Under the pieces are notes generated by a model. It did no database searches, was not told the origin of the DNA, and saw nothing but the letters and a program-made list of their open reading frames with translations. Below, piece after piece: positions 11,464-21,925 of a stretch of 64,000 nucleotides of DNA. Within the stretch, counting starts at the first letter, position 1. Each line of letters starts with the position of its first letter. The position numbers and the translations under genes are program-made. Origin of the DNA: Ypsolopha sequella (taxonomy: Eukaryota; Arthropoda; Insecta; Lepidoptera; Ypsolophidae); contig OW203986.1 of the NCBI GenBank assembly GCA_934047225.1, positions 21,951,221 to 22,015,220 on the forward strand, written 5' to 3'.

Positions 11464-12334
11464 CAGTGTTTCCCAGTCCATGGTCCGCGTACCAGTGCCA
11501 GTCCGCAAACATTTCCTGCCGGTCCGCGCAAAATAATCTGTTCAGTCGCCACGTCAGACAGAAGGCCCATGTCAACGGCATTACTTATGTGAAAAAACCT
11601 GTTCAGCCATGTCAATTATAAAAACAAAACAAAGAATTGACATCCATTTTTGTTTCTTTTCTTTTGAACAAAAATGGATGTCAATGCAACGCTTCGTCTC
11701 TTTCCGAAACCAAACTACAGCGAAAATTTTGACAACGAAACAGCAAATTAATTTCCTTTTATATTTTTCGAGTATTTTCAGTTAATAGTTTAAGTAATAA
11801 AGAACTTCATAATAAACAAATAATAGTTTTATTTCCTACCGGTCAATGAAATGTTTTTAATTTTTTTTCAATGCAAGTGCTCGTAAAGGCCCACTTTTTA
11901 TGCATCAAAACCGAACAGAAAGTCGATTATTTTGCCCTAGGGCTTAAGTATTTTTTTTTATTTATTTACGAGAAGTTGGCTAACCCGCAACCTTTCCTGT
12001 GTACTATAAATGTTATACTTTTTTTTCCACTGTTTGACGGCTCTGGATACAGTCCTTTTGAGCCAATCATTAACTTGCAAAATTGTAACAATGTTACGTT
12101 CAACTTTGATAATTAAATTGTTTTCTTTGATTATATTTGTTTTATTTCCTCACACTATGCATTGAAAAACGTAGTACGATACACGGGCGTAAGAGCAATA
12201 AATTACTCGGTTACTTACGTTTAAAACACTCGCTACGCTCGTGTTTTAAATCGTCCTCGTGATTTATTCCTTTACGCCATTGTAGCATAAACTACTATTA
12301 CCGGTCTACAGGTAGAAAAGACTGGGAAACACTG
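11464..12334. mobile_element. hAT-like element with R1 inside
   Basis: The left end CAGTGTTTCCCAGTCCATGG and the right end GACTGGGAAACACTG are inverted copies over about 15-16 bp. The flanking 8-mers TTCTAAAT and TTCTAGAC share the first five bases, a plausible decayed 8-bp duplication. The interior contains a short hairpin near 11637-11684 (ttgacatccatttttgtt) and an R1 repeat copy. No transposase domain is visible. Confidence 0.6.
11861..12300 (+). repeat. R1 interspersed repeat, copy 2
   Basis: Begins TTTTTTTCAATGCAAGTGCT and ends GTAGCATAAACTACTATTA. Co-linear with the copies at 41.7 and 53.4 kb and inverted relative to the copy at 1.86 kb. It contains 'ttattttgccctagggctt', 'ggctctggatacagtcctt' and the terminal hairpin half with 'acactcgctacgctcgtgt'. 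Confidence 0.85.
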
Positions 12335-12722
12335 TTCTAGACTTGTTCTGTTTATATCATCATAAATAACTATAGCCTCCGACAAAATTAAAGGAACGGA
12401 AATAAAACAGGTTGAACTGTCAATTCGAAAAATTAATTAGGTCTGAACTCTGTTGTGTACAAAAGTTAAGATCTACATAATTATAGATAAAATTCCCATT
12501 CCAAGCGCCGAAGATATTCTACCATGAAGAGCTGCGCCTTTTCATCGGCTAAGAATTTATTATAATTTACTCATTAATATTCAAGGCAAAATTATAATAA
12601 TCAGAGCAGCTTATAATACGTCTATAATAATATTTTATTTTGAACTAGATCTTTTTCCTCCCGATTTGCAACACGACTAGAACACCAAAGAGAGTCAGAT
12701 TTTGATGCCATTTATTTTTTAT

Positions 12723-12900
12723 TAGGGTTCCGTAGTACCTAAAAGGTACAAAAGGAACCTTTATAGTGAGACTCCGTTGTTCGTCCGTCCGTCCGTATGT
12801 CACAGCCTCATAACTTTAGCACCGTTAAAGATAAAGATATGAAATTTGGCACAAAAATAGCATTAATTTGCCCATATATCTTCAGCAAAGGACATAGAGT
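12723..12900 (+). repeat. Lepidopteran GGGTTCCGT repeat, copy 1
   Basis: Contains GGGTTCCGTAGTACCTAAAA, a GTCCGTCCGTCCG run, then 'cataactttagcaccgttaa' and 'gaaatttggcacaaaaatag'. The same order appears inverted at 49408-50155, and shorter relatives lie near 15.9, 19.8, 36.0 and 40.7 kb. This is a very common moth and butterfly repeat; I leave the class open. Confidence 0.7.
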
Positions 12901-13499
12901 TTTTGAACAATTCGCAGCGACCTTAATTTAAAACATTTTTTTTTCACTGTTTAAAACCAGTGAGCAAAAGTCGAATTTGCTCACTGTTTTTAAGCAACAA
13001 AGGCGTGCTTTTCGCCTTCTGTTGCGACAACAGTTGCTTGCAAAGCTGTCGTGCTCCCAGCCCCCACGGCCCGAGGGTTTCAACGCCGAAATATAATATA
13101 TCTGATTTTATATGCACCCTTAAATATACAAACGATCAATTTTCTCCGACCTACTTAGCGCGAGAGTGTGAAATGAAAACTGATTAGCTGTTAAAAAGTT
13201 CCAAGCCTCATAGACGAGTAAACAATGGAGGTCCAACTAGATTACTGACAGTTCGCTAAATTATTAAGTAGAGGCTTATTCCTGAACGATCCAACTCTTG
13301 TGTCCGGAAATCGATATTCGCGAATAAAGCTCGTCTGTTTAATTATTCAGATAACGTGATTTGTTAAGAATTCTGTTACGTTAATATTTAGTTTTATTCG
13401 TGGCTGTGAATTTTTCAACTCGTTTGTGTTTGTACAAATTACTGATACCGGATATTCGTTAATTAAAGGATATCCGTCAATCTAACGTATTTTCGTATT
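12901..13499. other. R6 repeat and unassigned sequence
   Basis: 12903-13020 matches 42245-42355 in inverted orientation ('aaaacattttttttcact', 'agtgagcaaaagt', 'aggcgtgcttttcg'). It also holds a small inverted pair around AGTGAGCAAA. The rest has no supported gene; the open frame at 12960-13187 has no family features. Confidence 0.4.
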
Positions 13500-14109
13500 T
13501 TATTTTCTTATTCCTTAGGTAACGTAGATATAAGTAATTTGTATAGTATAAGTTTTAGTATGTAGCTGATATGTAAAAAAAAGGAAATATGATAAAAAAA
13601 GACATGATCTTGCTAAGTATCTTGCCCTTCTTCTTAGCAAGACTAATCGAATGGGCGGAGGTAGGCATGTAGTTATAAAAGTAATCTATTAGTATGTAGT
13701 ATATAGGGTGGGATTTGGTCGGCCGCCTGGATTCATGCTGGGGCCTCGGTTGGTGTGGGTTCGGGCGGTTGATTAGATTTCGCCTTGTATAATTATGGAT
13801 TTTACCTATCATTTTAATCGTGTATATAAGGTAATGGCACCAATAGTTGACACATTAAGGAAAAAAAAGTGCTATATATTGACCCATTTTATGTATTTAA
13901 TAATATTTTTTTACAAAATCAATGGCATGCATTGCACGACCTCTTAAATTATATAATAAAAGAAACAAAAACTTAAATATCTCTCTTGAACTTAACAAAA
14001 ATAAAATATTTTTATACCTCCAATTTGGCACCCTAGGTTGACACATGCAAAATCAAAATTAACCAATACTTGACACATGTAATACCAATAATTGACAGAC
14101 TATTTTTAA

Positions 14110-14640
14110 TCATCTGAATTTTCCTAAACACATTTCACAAATGTAATCAAAATGGTTATAGCCATTAGTGCAGCTATGACAGACTCTTTTTTTACATTTT
14201 GAACTGATACGCTGTTGTCAATATCTATTCTGCATAGGTTATACAGGAATCATGTTTGTGAAGGACATCAGATTTAGTATTGTTTTTGTCATATATTTTT
14301 TTATTTCTGTAAGTTTTCCTGTTTTCTGTTATTGAATTATCCTCAATTTCACTTCCTTCTATGTTAGACTCAATATCTATCTCCTGAATCTTTCCACTCC
14401 TCATCAATACTTGTATCACTGTCTAGTACAGACTTTTTAATGTCTTTTTCTTAGTTTTAGATTTCTTACTAAGAATCTTTTTCTTTTTATATTCTTCTTT
14501 TTTCTTTCGTCAGCTTTTCTTTTCTTCTCTTTTATTATTTATAATTTCTTATTCTCTTTATTTTTGCCACAGTGACAACAGCTGGGATTTTTTTTAGCTT
14601 TCCTTTTTTTGTCGTTGGTTTTTTTTCAGGCCAATCAAAC
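14110..14640 (-). pseudogene. Degenerate transposase 3' portion
   Basis: Reading the minus strand there is a lysine-rich stretch (near 14640-14440), an acidic stretch (IDEEWKDSGD, then IEGSEIEDNSITEN), and a Cys-rich end (CKKRVCHSC, then HFDYICEMC, ending near 14112). These lie in different frames with stops between them, so the gene is broken. An acidic region followed by a Cys/His cluster is seen at the C-terminus of several insect transposases (pogo/Tigger-like and piggyBac-like), so the order suggests a transposase. No catalytic core remains. Confidence 0.45.
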
Positions 14641-15062
14641 AATAAAAGACTGTTTTGAAGGGACTGAGTACTTTAATAGGAACTCTTGCAACTCTTTTTT
14701 GTATTTTTTTGTGCAAAACCATTAGTTGACACAATTAAATAACCCAATAGTTGACACTGTCTACTATGGGAAAAAATTGTCAAAATATACTGATATCAAG
14801 ATGTCTATTGTTATTTAAACTTGATACATACAAAGAAACAATTAAAAGTTATATAAAAGCAGAATTTGCAAAACACCAAAACTTGACAGCGTTGTCAAGT
14901 ATTGGATAAACAATTTTCTGTTCCAATAGTTGACACTGTTAAAAAACAGAAAAAACAAACGAAATTGATTCATATTTTTCTGTAAAAACACGCACTTATT
15001 CGTGATATATTATATGTTATATTTATAGAAACAAACTAACAAAAGAAAATGTTACAATTTAC

Positions 15063-15289
15063 CTTTGAATTCCGCGCGTTCTTATCCACTTTGCTAAAAA
15101 AACACTATCAAAGAGGCTCGCGTCGTTACTTGTTTGAAAACTAAAATCGCCATATTGAACTGTTTTATCGACAGCGCTTGGTTTTTGTTTCGGTACAAGA
15201 GATGGCACTGGCAGTATAGAATAAAATTGTTCTAGGGGAATCAATCGAAAAACATCCTTAAGTTTAGCTAAAATAGATAGTACTGTCAT
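15063..15289 (-). pseudogene. First exon of the same element's gene
   Basis: An open frame of about 76 codons starts at ATG (15289-15287) with MTVLSILAKLKDVFRLIP and ends at a donor-like AAAG|GTAAAT at 15063/15062. It lies just inside the right terminal repeat, the usual place for a transposase start. The domain is unknown. Because the downstream coding sequence is broken, I treat it as part of a dead gene. Confidence 0.4.
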
Positions 15290-15834
15290 CTATTGGGGCA
15301 CTGTCAATCATTGGTACAATTACCTTATTGCTACATAAAATAAATAAACCTTTAATTTAGTTCATGTACATTTATTATTTTATTAAATATATTTTTTATA
15401 AGATTAAATTTGACTTGTAAAAAGTGTATTATGTTTACCTATTTAAAAGAATAAACTATTTAAATTTAAATTTCAATTTGAATTGAAGACTAAACCTATT
15501 ATGTGGCGTTCTAAAACGTAAAAATTACTATAAATTTTTTTTTGGGCTAACTTTTTTTCTTTTTTTTTTTAGGGTTTCGTGCACGAATGGTGCCAAACGG
15601 GGGCCTATTAATAAGCCCAGGTATCGAGTAATATGTAGAAAATTGAAATATTCACAGAATACGTGTTACTATGGCCTCTATCACGGCAAATATAATATTT
15701 TTAAATTTTAGGGCGGTCACCCGCCATACAAGAAAACTCGAAAACTCTATCTTAAAGACAGTAATAAGTAGAGACAAGTTTTAAATTTGTAAATTTTAAT
15801 TTAAATTTTAAAGTAAAACAATAAATAATAAAAC

Positions 15835-16012
15835 TTGGGGTTCCGTACTCAAAGGGTTCCGAATTGTTCATCAAACGCTACCTTATTTTTGTCGCCTCGA
15901 TGTTGCTATGGCATCTATATAGTTGTTATTTACCGAAATGTTTTTAGGGTTTCGTAAACATATTTTGTAGTGTTACGGAACCCTTCGTGCGTGAGTCCGA
16001 CTCGCATTTTGT
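15835..16012 (+). repeat. GGGTTCCGT repeat, copy 2
   Basis: 'ggggttccgtactcaaaggg', then 'tgttacggaacccttcgtgc' and 'gagtccgactcgcatttt'. This is a shortened copy of the family described at 12723. Confidence 0.7.
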
Positions 16013-16210
16013 TGGTTTTTATACAATGTGATGACTGATGCAGACTGTACTGATGTAGGAAATAAGATCATGCAAAAAGGTTTTTCTGCAATTTTTATGA
16101 CATATAATTTTATATAAGCTAATATATATAATTTTTTTTAATAAATTACCCCTTTAACAAAATGGTAAATAGTAGTAAATGTAGTAAAGTTAAGTCCAAC
16201 TAAAGACACT

Positions 16211-16330
16211 ATTTCGAGGCCCCGCTGACAAGTCCATGCACTATAAATAGAGGCCACATAAAGCATAGTAAACTATGCTTTATGTGGCCTCTATTTATAG
16301 TGCATGGACTTGTCAGCGGGGCCTCGAAAT
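16211..16330. repeat. Perfect 59-bp palindrome
   Basis: Arm 16211-16269 is the exact reverse complement of 16272-16330, with only AA between. The arms run from ATTTCGAGGCCCCGCTGACA to AGGCCACATAAAGCATAGT. RNA from either strand would fold into one long perfect hairpin. No protein is encoded, and no other copy is in the window. Confidence 0.95.
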
Positions 16331-16988
16331 ACCTTACATGAAGTGCATAACAGCTAAGGTGTTAATATTTATGTTATCCTTTGTTCCTATAATGTAACAT
16401 AAAATAAAAACGTTTTTATTTTATTGTATTTGATCTTAAGGTTTCTAGAGAAAAGCCATCTTGGAGGCACTACGTGTGCTACCCCAAAATTCATTGGTAT
16501 ATCAGGGAGCGCACTCGAAACTCGCAAGATGTGGCATGCTATGTCGTACCCTATATGGGCTTAATTTATACTTAAAACTGTCCTGTTTAAATGTAAAGTG
16601 ACTAGATATAAAAATATTTAAGTAGTTAAGTGAAGCACTTCGAACAAAGCTTTAAGGCGAGAAAGAGTTGGCAAAGTAAAATGTTGGCGCTAACTTGGGT
16701 TACAAACAAACTTTTAGGCTTATTCCTATTTTAGACCTTTAAATTCCTTGATTATTACGTAAAAAGAGGTTTAAGAGTTTTTTTTGTTTAGATAATCCAA
16801 TTAAACATTGAAACAGTTTTGAATTATTATTTTAAGGCCCAGTATCAAGCTGAACTTCCGTCCTGCTCCAACGCTTTTATTTTTGAATTGTCATCCTGCT
16901 TCAATCAACTGCCGCTCATGCAAAACATTATTTGAGTTTGCGGCTACATTAGGACATCTAATTAAAAATCCTTTTACAAATGTCTTCA

Positions 16989-17354
16989 GAGCGGTTCCGC
17001 AGCCGGATTGTGAAATATCCGCCTTTTTCTAATTATTCGAAACAGAACACATAAAGTCAAAATTTACTCAATAGTTATTCAACAAAACCTTATTACCTAT
17101 GTATTGTGTACGTTGTCATCGCAAAGTTTCCGTTGATTTCTGTAAATTAGAATTTCAAAAATTTCGAGGTTAAGAAATTCTAATTACAAAGTTCTAATTT
17201 ACAGAAACCAGTGGAAGCTTTGCGATGGCAGCATACATAATATAAAGGTAATTAGGTTTTTTTGAATAACTATTGAGTGGATTTTGATTTAAGTGTTCAG
17301 TTTCAGTTAATTAGAAACAGGCGGGTTTTTCACGATCCGGCTGCAAAACCGCTC
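16989..17354. mobile_element. TTAA MITE family, copy A (366 bp)
   Basis: Ends GAGCGGTTCCGCAGCCGGAT and, inverted, ATCCGGCTGCAAAACCGCTC. The flanks are TTCA (one change from TTAA) at the left and TTAA at the right. The inner inverted block pairs 'catcgcaaagtttcc' with 'ggaagctttgcgatg'. It has the same structure as copies at 27526 and 63345. No coding capacity. Confidence 0.85.
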
Positions 17355-17639
17355 TTAAGCCATGTATGTTGAAATTTCTCGCGAATTTTGAGATTTATAA
17401 CCATTAAAAGACATGTTATTAACGCCATTATAAGATGTTTTAGAACTGACTTTGCGATTTTTTTTTCTATCAACCGAATAACTGAAATGAATAAATGAAA
17501 TAACGTTTTCAGATCCACGAATGTCTTAAGTATGTCCTCTCTTATTTATAACATATACATATACTTTTTGTATTTTAAATATGAGATTAAACTGCCAATA
17601 TTATATAAATAAAATGTGCATTTAGCTTGGTACGGAGCC

Positions 17640-17895
17640 TTAAGTTATTTCAATCTCACTAATATTATAAATTATGTATTTAAAATAAAAGTGGGTTTGA
17701 AATATTATGTATGTTTGTTACTTCTTCACGCTGAAACAGCTCGACGGATTTGGATGAAATTTGGAGTGAAGATAGCTGATACCCTGATTTAACACATAGG
17801 CTACATTATATCCCAAAAAAAAACAGTTTTCTTAAAAAAAAGAATAATGTAAAACCGAACATCACACGGGCGGAGCCGCGGGCAATAGCTAGTTG
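17640..17895 (+). repeat. RTE-like 3' fragment
   Basis: Contains 'agctcgacggatttggatga', 'acataggctacattatatcc' and 'gggcggagccgcgggcaata', the classic lepidopteran RTE-related 3' repeat. No open frame. Confidence 0.6.
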
Positions 17896-20800
17896 TATAT
17901 AAATTACATGAAAGTTTGAGGTTATGCAAACTTTTCCAAAGCGAACTTTCGAATAATTTTACTATACCTACTTTATCTATTTACCTCAGTTTGCCAAAAC
18001 GGTAAAAATCCAGAATTATCCAAGATTTTTTCCAAAAGCCCGGATTACAAGAGAATTGCGTTAGGTAAGACGCCGCTTTTCCCGGCTCGATAATGGACCC
18101 AAACTTTAAGCTTTTAATTAAAAATAATAATTGATTTAACTTCGCCTGCGGTTAATCAGATCATCTTGAGACCTCGCAAATCTTGCCAATAATAATCTGG
18201 ATTATTATAAACTAGTTCCAAATTCAAATAACATGTCAAAACCGTATAATTTCAAATTTTGTTAAAGCTAATTTATTCAAACGGCCGGCCATCATTTGGG
18301 TGATACAAAAAGAGCACATATGTAATTAAAACGAGTAATAAAGTTACGCATAGAGCTGTATATCATGAGATATTGCGCTATTTCATTTTAACCACACCCG
18401 ATGTTTGTAGCCTCGGGATACGCTGGGAATTAGGGGCCACAAAATACAAGCGTTGGCGAGCCGCCGCTCTGGTTTTGAATTGCAATGCTCAACGAGAGCT
18501 TCGATTTCGGATTATTTTTTGACCATTAAGCCCAAAGCTCAAATTTGGTAAAGTAACCATTAATAAATATTTTTTTATACAATAGCTCTTTTTTTTAATA
18601 ATTATTTATTATTATATTATAATCAGTTTTGAGATGTCGCTTTTAATATTGCGACTAGCTTGATTTTGTTTAACTTCTAAATTGATATATGTTTTTGAAT
18701 GTCTTATGTCAAAACCAGATTTTTATGATTTCTTATGAATTTTTATCAATTATTATTGTTGAATTATAAGGAAAAATAAAACTTTCTATACACATACATA
18801 TATTTCAAACCACATTCTATGCCACATTCGACTGACGAAATATATATCGAAGGCGCTCAATGTATATTAACATGAAAACCTAACCCGCTCCTCCTCGCTT
18901 CGCTACCTATTTTAGATTTTTTCGGACTTTACCCGTAACATATATATTAATCAGTGAAAAAGCTTTTATAAAGTTAAAACATTTATTATCATTTTTATGA
19001 AGAGAAATTCAGTGAAGAAATCAAAATTCTAAAATAAAACGCATGAAATTCTTTATCCTAACGACTGCGCTTGACAAAGGGCGTCTTGGTGTTTCGAAAC
19101 AACATTCAAGCTATTAAATTTTATTTTCGTCTGATCATTATTCTCAATTAAGAGGCGAATGTAGGTAGGTGTGCGATTATTGTGTTGTCATTGGTACGCT
19201 CTTAACGTCAGTTAAAAATACATAGATATTTTAAACTTACATAATAAGTACAGGGGAAAAACAATGATTGTCACATGAGAAGTCATAAATCATCATCATC
19301 ATAATTAATATGTAAGTAAAAATCAGTCAAATCATATCGAAGTCGGCCCCGTACAAGTATTGCGACTTGAAAAATTTTAACGAAAAATTCAAACTTATCG
19401 TTGCGTAGAAAATGTATGCTTTTATTCAAACTGAAAAATTTTATTAGTCATAAATTATTCCACATAAAATTGCAAATTAATAATTTTCAGACGTATTATA
19501 ATCCTTCACTTTTGACAAAAGACCTCCTAATCGTGCATTATTGCAAAGACTTATCTGTCACCGGGATACAATACATACCATAATATACGTTTTGATGGTT
19601 AGTCAATGATTAGATCAAAATACGCCTTGAAAACCGAATCTTCTTGGTACCTTGAGTTTTGTAGAGCAGTGTGAGGCTATGGACCTTAGTTTGAATACCT
19701 TATTTCAACTTTATACCTCAAGCCTTTTATGAGACAAAGGGCCTTGCTTGACACACGGACAGACAGACGGACGGACACCAAAGTTATCCAAAAGATTTTT
19801 TCATGATGAGATACGGAACCCTTAAGAGACTATGCGAATTTTGTTTTTGTTACTGTCACTCCAAGCGAAAAAACGCGCTATGCAATAGGGGCGGATTTAG
19901 GGCGAAAACGATAAAAGTTAGTTTTATGTTTTAATTAAAAAAACTAAAATAGCTAGCAAAATTTCCAAAATCAAAACTTTAGATATTGTTGAAACACATC
20001 TAATAAAATATGTTTGAGTTCGGTACATGTATCCTATTCGTCAAACGAGGAAAAAAGTGTGTTTGAAGACATAATTTCAACAATTATTTCTATCGAGGAA
20101 AATTTATCCAAACATGTTTTCCAATTACAAAACCCTATATTATATAGTAAAAATGCATATACCAGAAACTAAAGAAAAGAAGCACCCATATTTTTTTACA
20201 TATCGCCTTAAACATGCAATTCTGTTTTATAGAGTCGTAGTCGTAGTGACTATAATCATGTTCCCCTGTGGTCTTCACGCATGAATATATCATAGATTTC
20301 ATGTAAAGTAACGGTTAAGAGCAGACATGATGAGGCGACCAACTCAATTGTGGGCGTGGCCAAATATCATGCTGTTTCATTCGCTATAATATGCACGCTC
20401 CATGAAACTTGCGAGGACAATACAATCGTGCCGATTTAGTCACGCGCGCAAAATTTTAAGCTTGTTTAAGGAAAAACATGATTTTGGCAAGATTGTGACT
20501 GTTTTCCAAACATATTTTTGGCTTATATTAAATAAGATAACATTTTCGATGTTTGACTCGTATTGATTTTTTTATTTTGTCTAAGACAATAAAAGCACAT
20601 TCGGCTACACAGGGGTTTGTTGTTAAGATATTACTCAAATATCACTTAAACAAAGACCTAGATAATGTCAAAGGACTCAGGCTAAAATATTATAATGACA
20701 TTCCATAGACACCTCACAATTTTGTGATAGCGTTTCTATGGAGGTTTGCGCGTGATGGCGCTTCTTAAGAGAAAGCCACGATAATTTTAATTTTTCAGCA

Positions 20801-21211
20801 TAATATATAATTATTTGTATCCTACTTTAGGAAAGATTTAATTTTGTATTTTTTTTTTTAAATGTTTATACTCGTACCTCAGCATATGTAGGTATTAGTC
20901 GGTCTATCTAAAGATGAAACTTAAACCACCAGTATAATTGTGAAACTCTGATCTTGTCAAACCAAGTTTATCAACGTGTTATCACGAACCAGTGATTATA
21001 GCGGGACGAGATCAAGTTTCATCGTAATTTGGTCACTAATGTGATTGCGTTATGTCTGCGTTAATGATCTCGCTCGAATATAAACTTACGCATATAAAGG
21101 TCTTTTTAAGCATTTGTGCTTTAATAAATATACACATATGCGTCTGAATATTTTTGATACATTATGTAGGTATGCATATATGAAAAAAACAGGCTATGGT
21201 ATGCTAACTAG
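17896..21211. other. No gene seen
   Basis: Over 3 kb of AT-rich sequence with no supported coding region. It includes a fragment of the GGGTTCCGT family at about 19745-19830 (GGACAGACAGACGGACGG, then gatacggaaccctta). Short runs near 18820-18920 have 'cgcttcgctacc', a typical repeat scrap. Nothing else is identified. Confidence 0.5.
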
Positions 21212-21925
21212 GTTAAACGTCAGTCACTTAGCCCAAAGTGCATAACTTAACTTTGTACTTTTTGTTTAGAAATTAAAAATTGAAAAACATTGTGCTATGT
21301 GGCAGTTAAAACCAACAGTTCAATATTAGTAAGGTTAATAAAGCATGAGTTTGAAAATTAATGCACAATTAGCTATGATCTGGTCCAAATAAACTTAAAA
21401 CAGCATTTTAAGTTGGTTTTGAGAAGATCATAATACCCTTAATTCTAAGATAATACCTATATAAATATTGTGTATACAATTTCAAACTCTTGCTTTATAA
21501 GCCTCACTAATACTGAACTAATAGGTGTCAAATGGCACTGATCAAAATGTTTTACAATTTCTAAACAAGAAAAACAAAGATTATGTTTATTTTGCGAAAT
21601 CCGTCGCTATGAATAGTCTTAATATTATAAGAGTGCATTACAAACTAGAAAAGATCAATCAGAAACAAACCCAAAGACAAGAATTGGAACAAATTCCCCG
21701 GGCCAGGATTTGAACCTGCGACCTCTTGTTATCAAGACTTCATAACACTGTCCTGATAACAAGAGGTCGCAGGTTCGATTCCTGGCCCGGGGAATTTTTT
21801 CAAATTCTTGTCTTTGGGTTTGTTTCTTGATTGATCTTTTCTAGTTTGTAATGCACTCTAATAATATTTAAAGAAAAACAAAGTTAAGTTATGCACTTTG
21901 CGCAAAGCTACTGACTTTTAACCTT
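21212..21925. mobile_element. Inverted-repeat element with tRNA-like core
   Basis: The outer arms pair over about 55 bp: 21212-21268 (GGTTAAACGTCAGTCACTTA, AAAGTGCATAACTTAACTTT) with 21867-21925. A second inverted pair of about 105 bp lies inside. Length is about 715 bp. No open frame is supported, and the target duplication is not clear. Confidence 0.7.
21631..21860. repeat. 105-bp inverted repeat with B-box-like motif
   Basis: Left arm (GTGCATTACAAACTAGAAAA to CCTCTTGTTATCA, to about 21735) pairs with the right arm (about 21756-21860). The right arm contains CGCAGGTTCGATTCCTGG, close to a tRNA T-arm and Pol III B box (GGTTCGANTCC); the left copy is altered (GGATTTGAACC). No complete tRNA cloverleaf with A box and acceptor stem is seen, so I do not call a tRNA gene. 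Confidence 0.75.

Larger units (their letters stand above)
13826..15328. mobile_element. 1.5-kb transposon with GTTGACA repeats
   Basis: The ends are inverted copies: ATAAGGTAATGGCACCAATAG at the left, and ATAAGGTAATTGTACCAATG read inward from the right. It interrupts the LINE 3' sequence, which resumes on the far side. The motif CCAATAGTTGACAC or close variants recurs at about 13840, 14037, 14065, 14086, 14722, 14742, 14880 and 14924, plus at least two inverted copies between 15283 and 15310 and one near 14897. It carries remnants of a minus-strand gene. The target duplication is ambiguous (AT or none). I do not recognise the superfamily. Confidence 0.7.
13500..15495 (+). mobile_element. LINE 3' end, copy 1 (split by an insertion)
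   Basis: 13500-13820 matches the LINE 3' region at 46990-47300 ('agacatgatcttgctaag', 'cttgcccttcttcttagc', 'gaatgggcggaggtaggca', 'gggtgggatttggtcg'). 15340-15495 continues it ('aaacctttaatttagttcatg' to the AAACTATTTAAATTTAAAT tail). Between them sits a 1.5-kb DNA transposon. Only untranslated sequence is present here. Confidence 0.75.

Noticed and set aside
12780..12796. CCGTCCGTCCG runs as a possible CRISPR or satellite array
   Set aside because: Short microsatellite internal to the dispersed GGGTTCCGT repeat; no spacers.
21740..21800. Possible tRNA gene at the GGTTCGATTCC motif
   Set aside because: No A box, no acceptor-stem pairing and no full cloverleaf; it is one arm of an inverted repeat.
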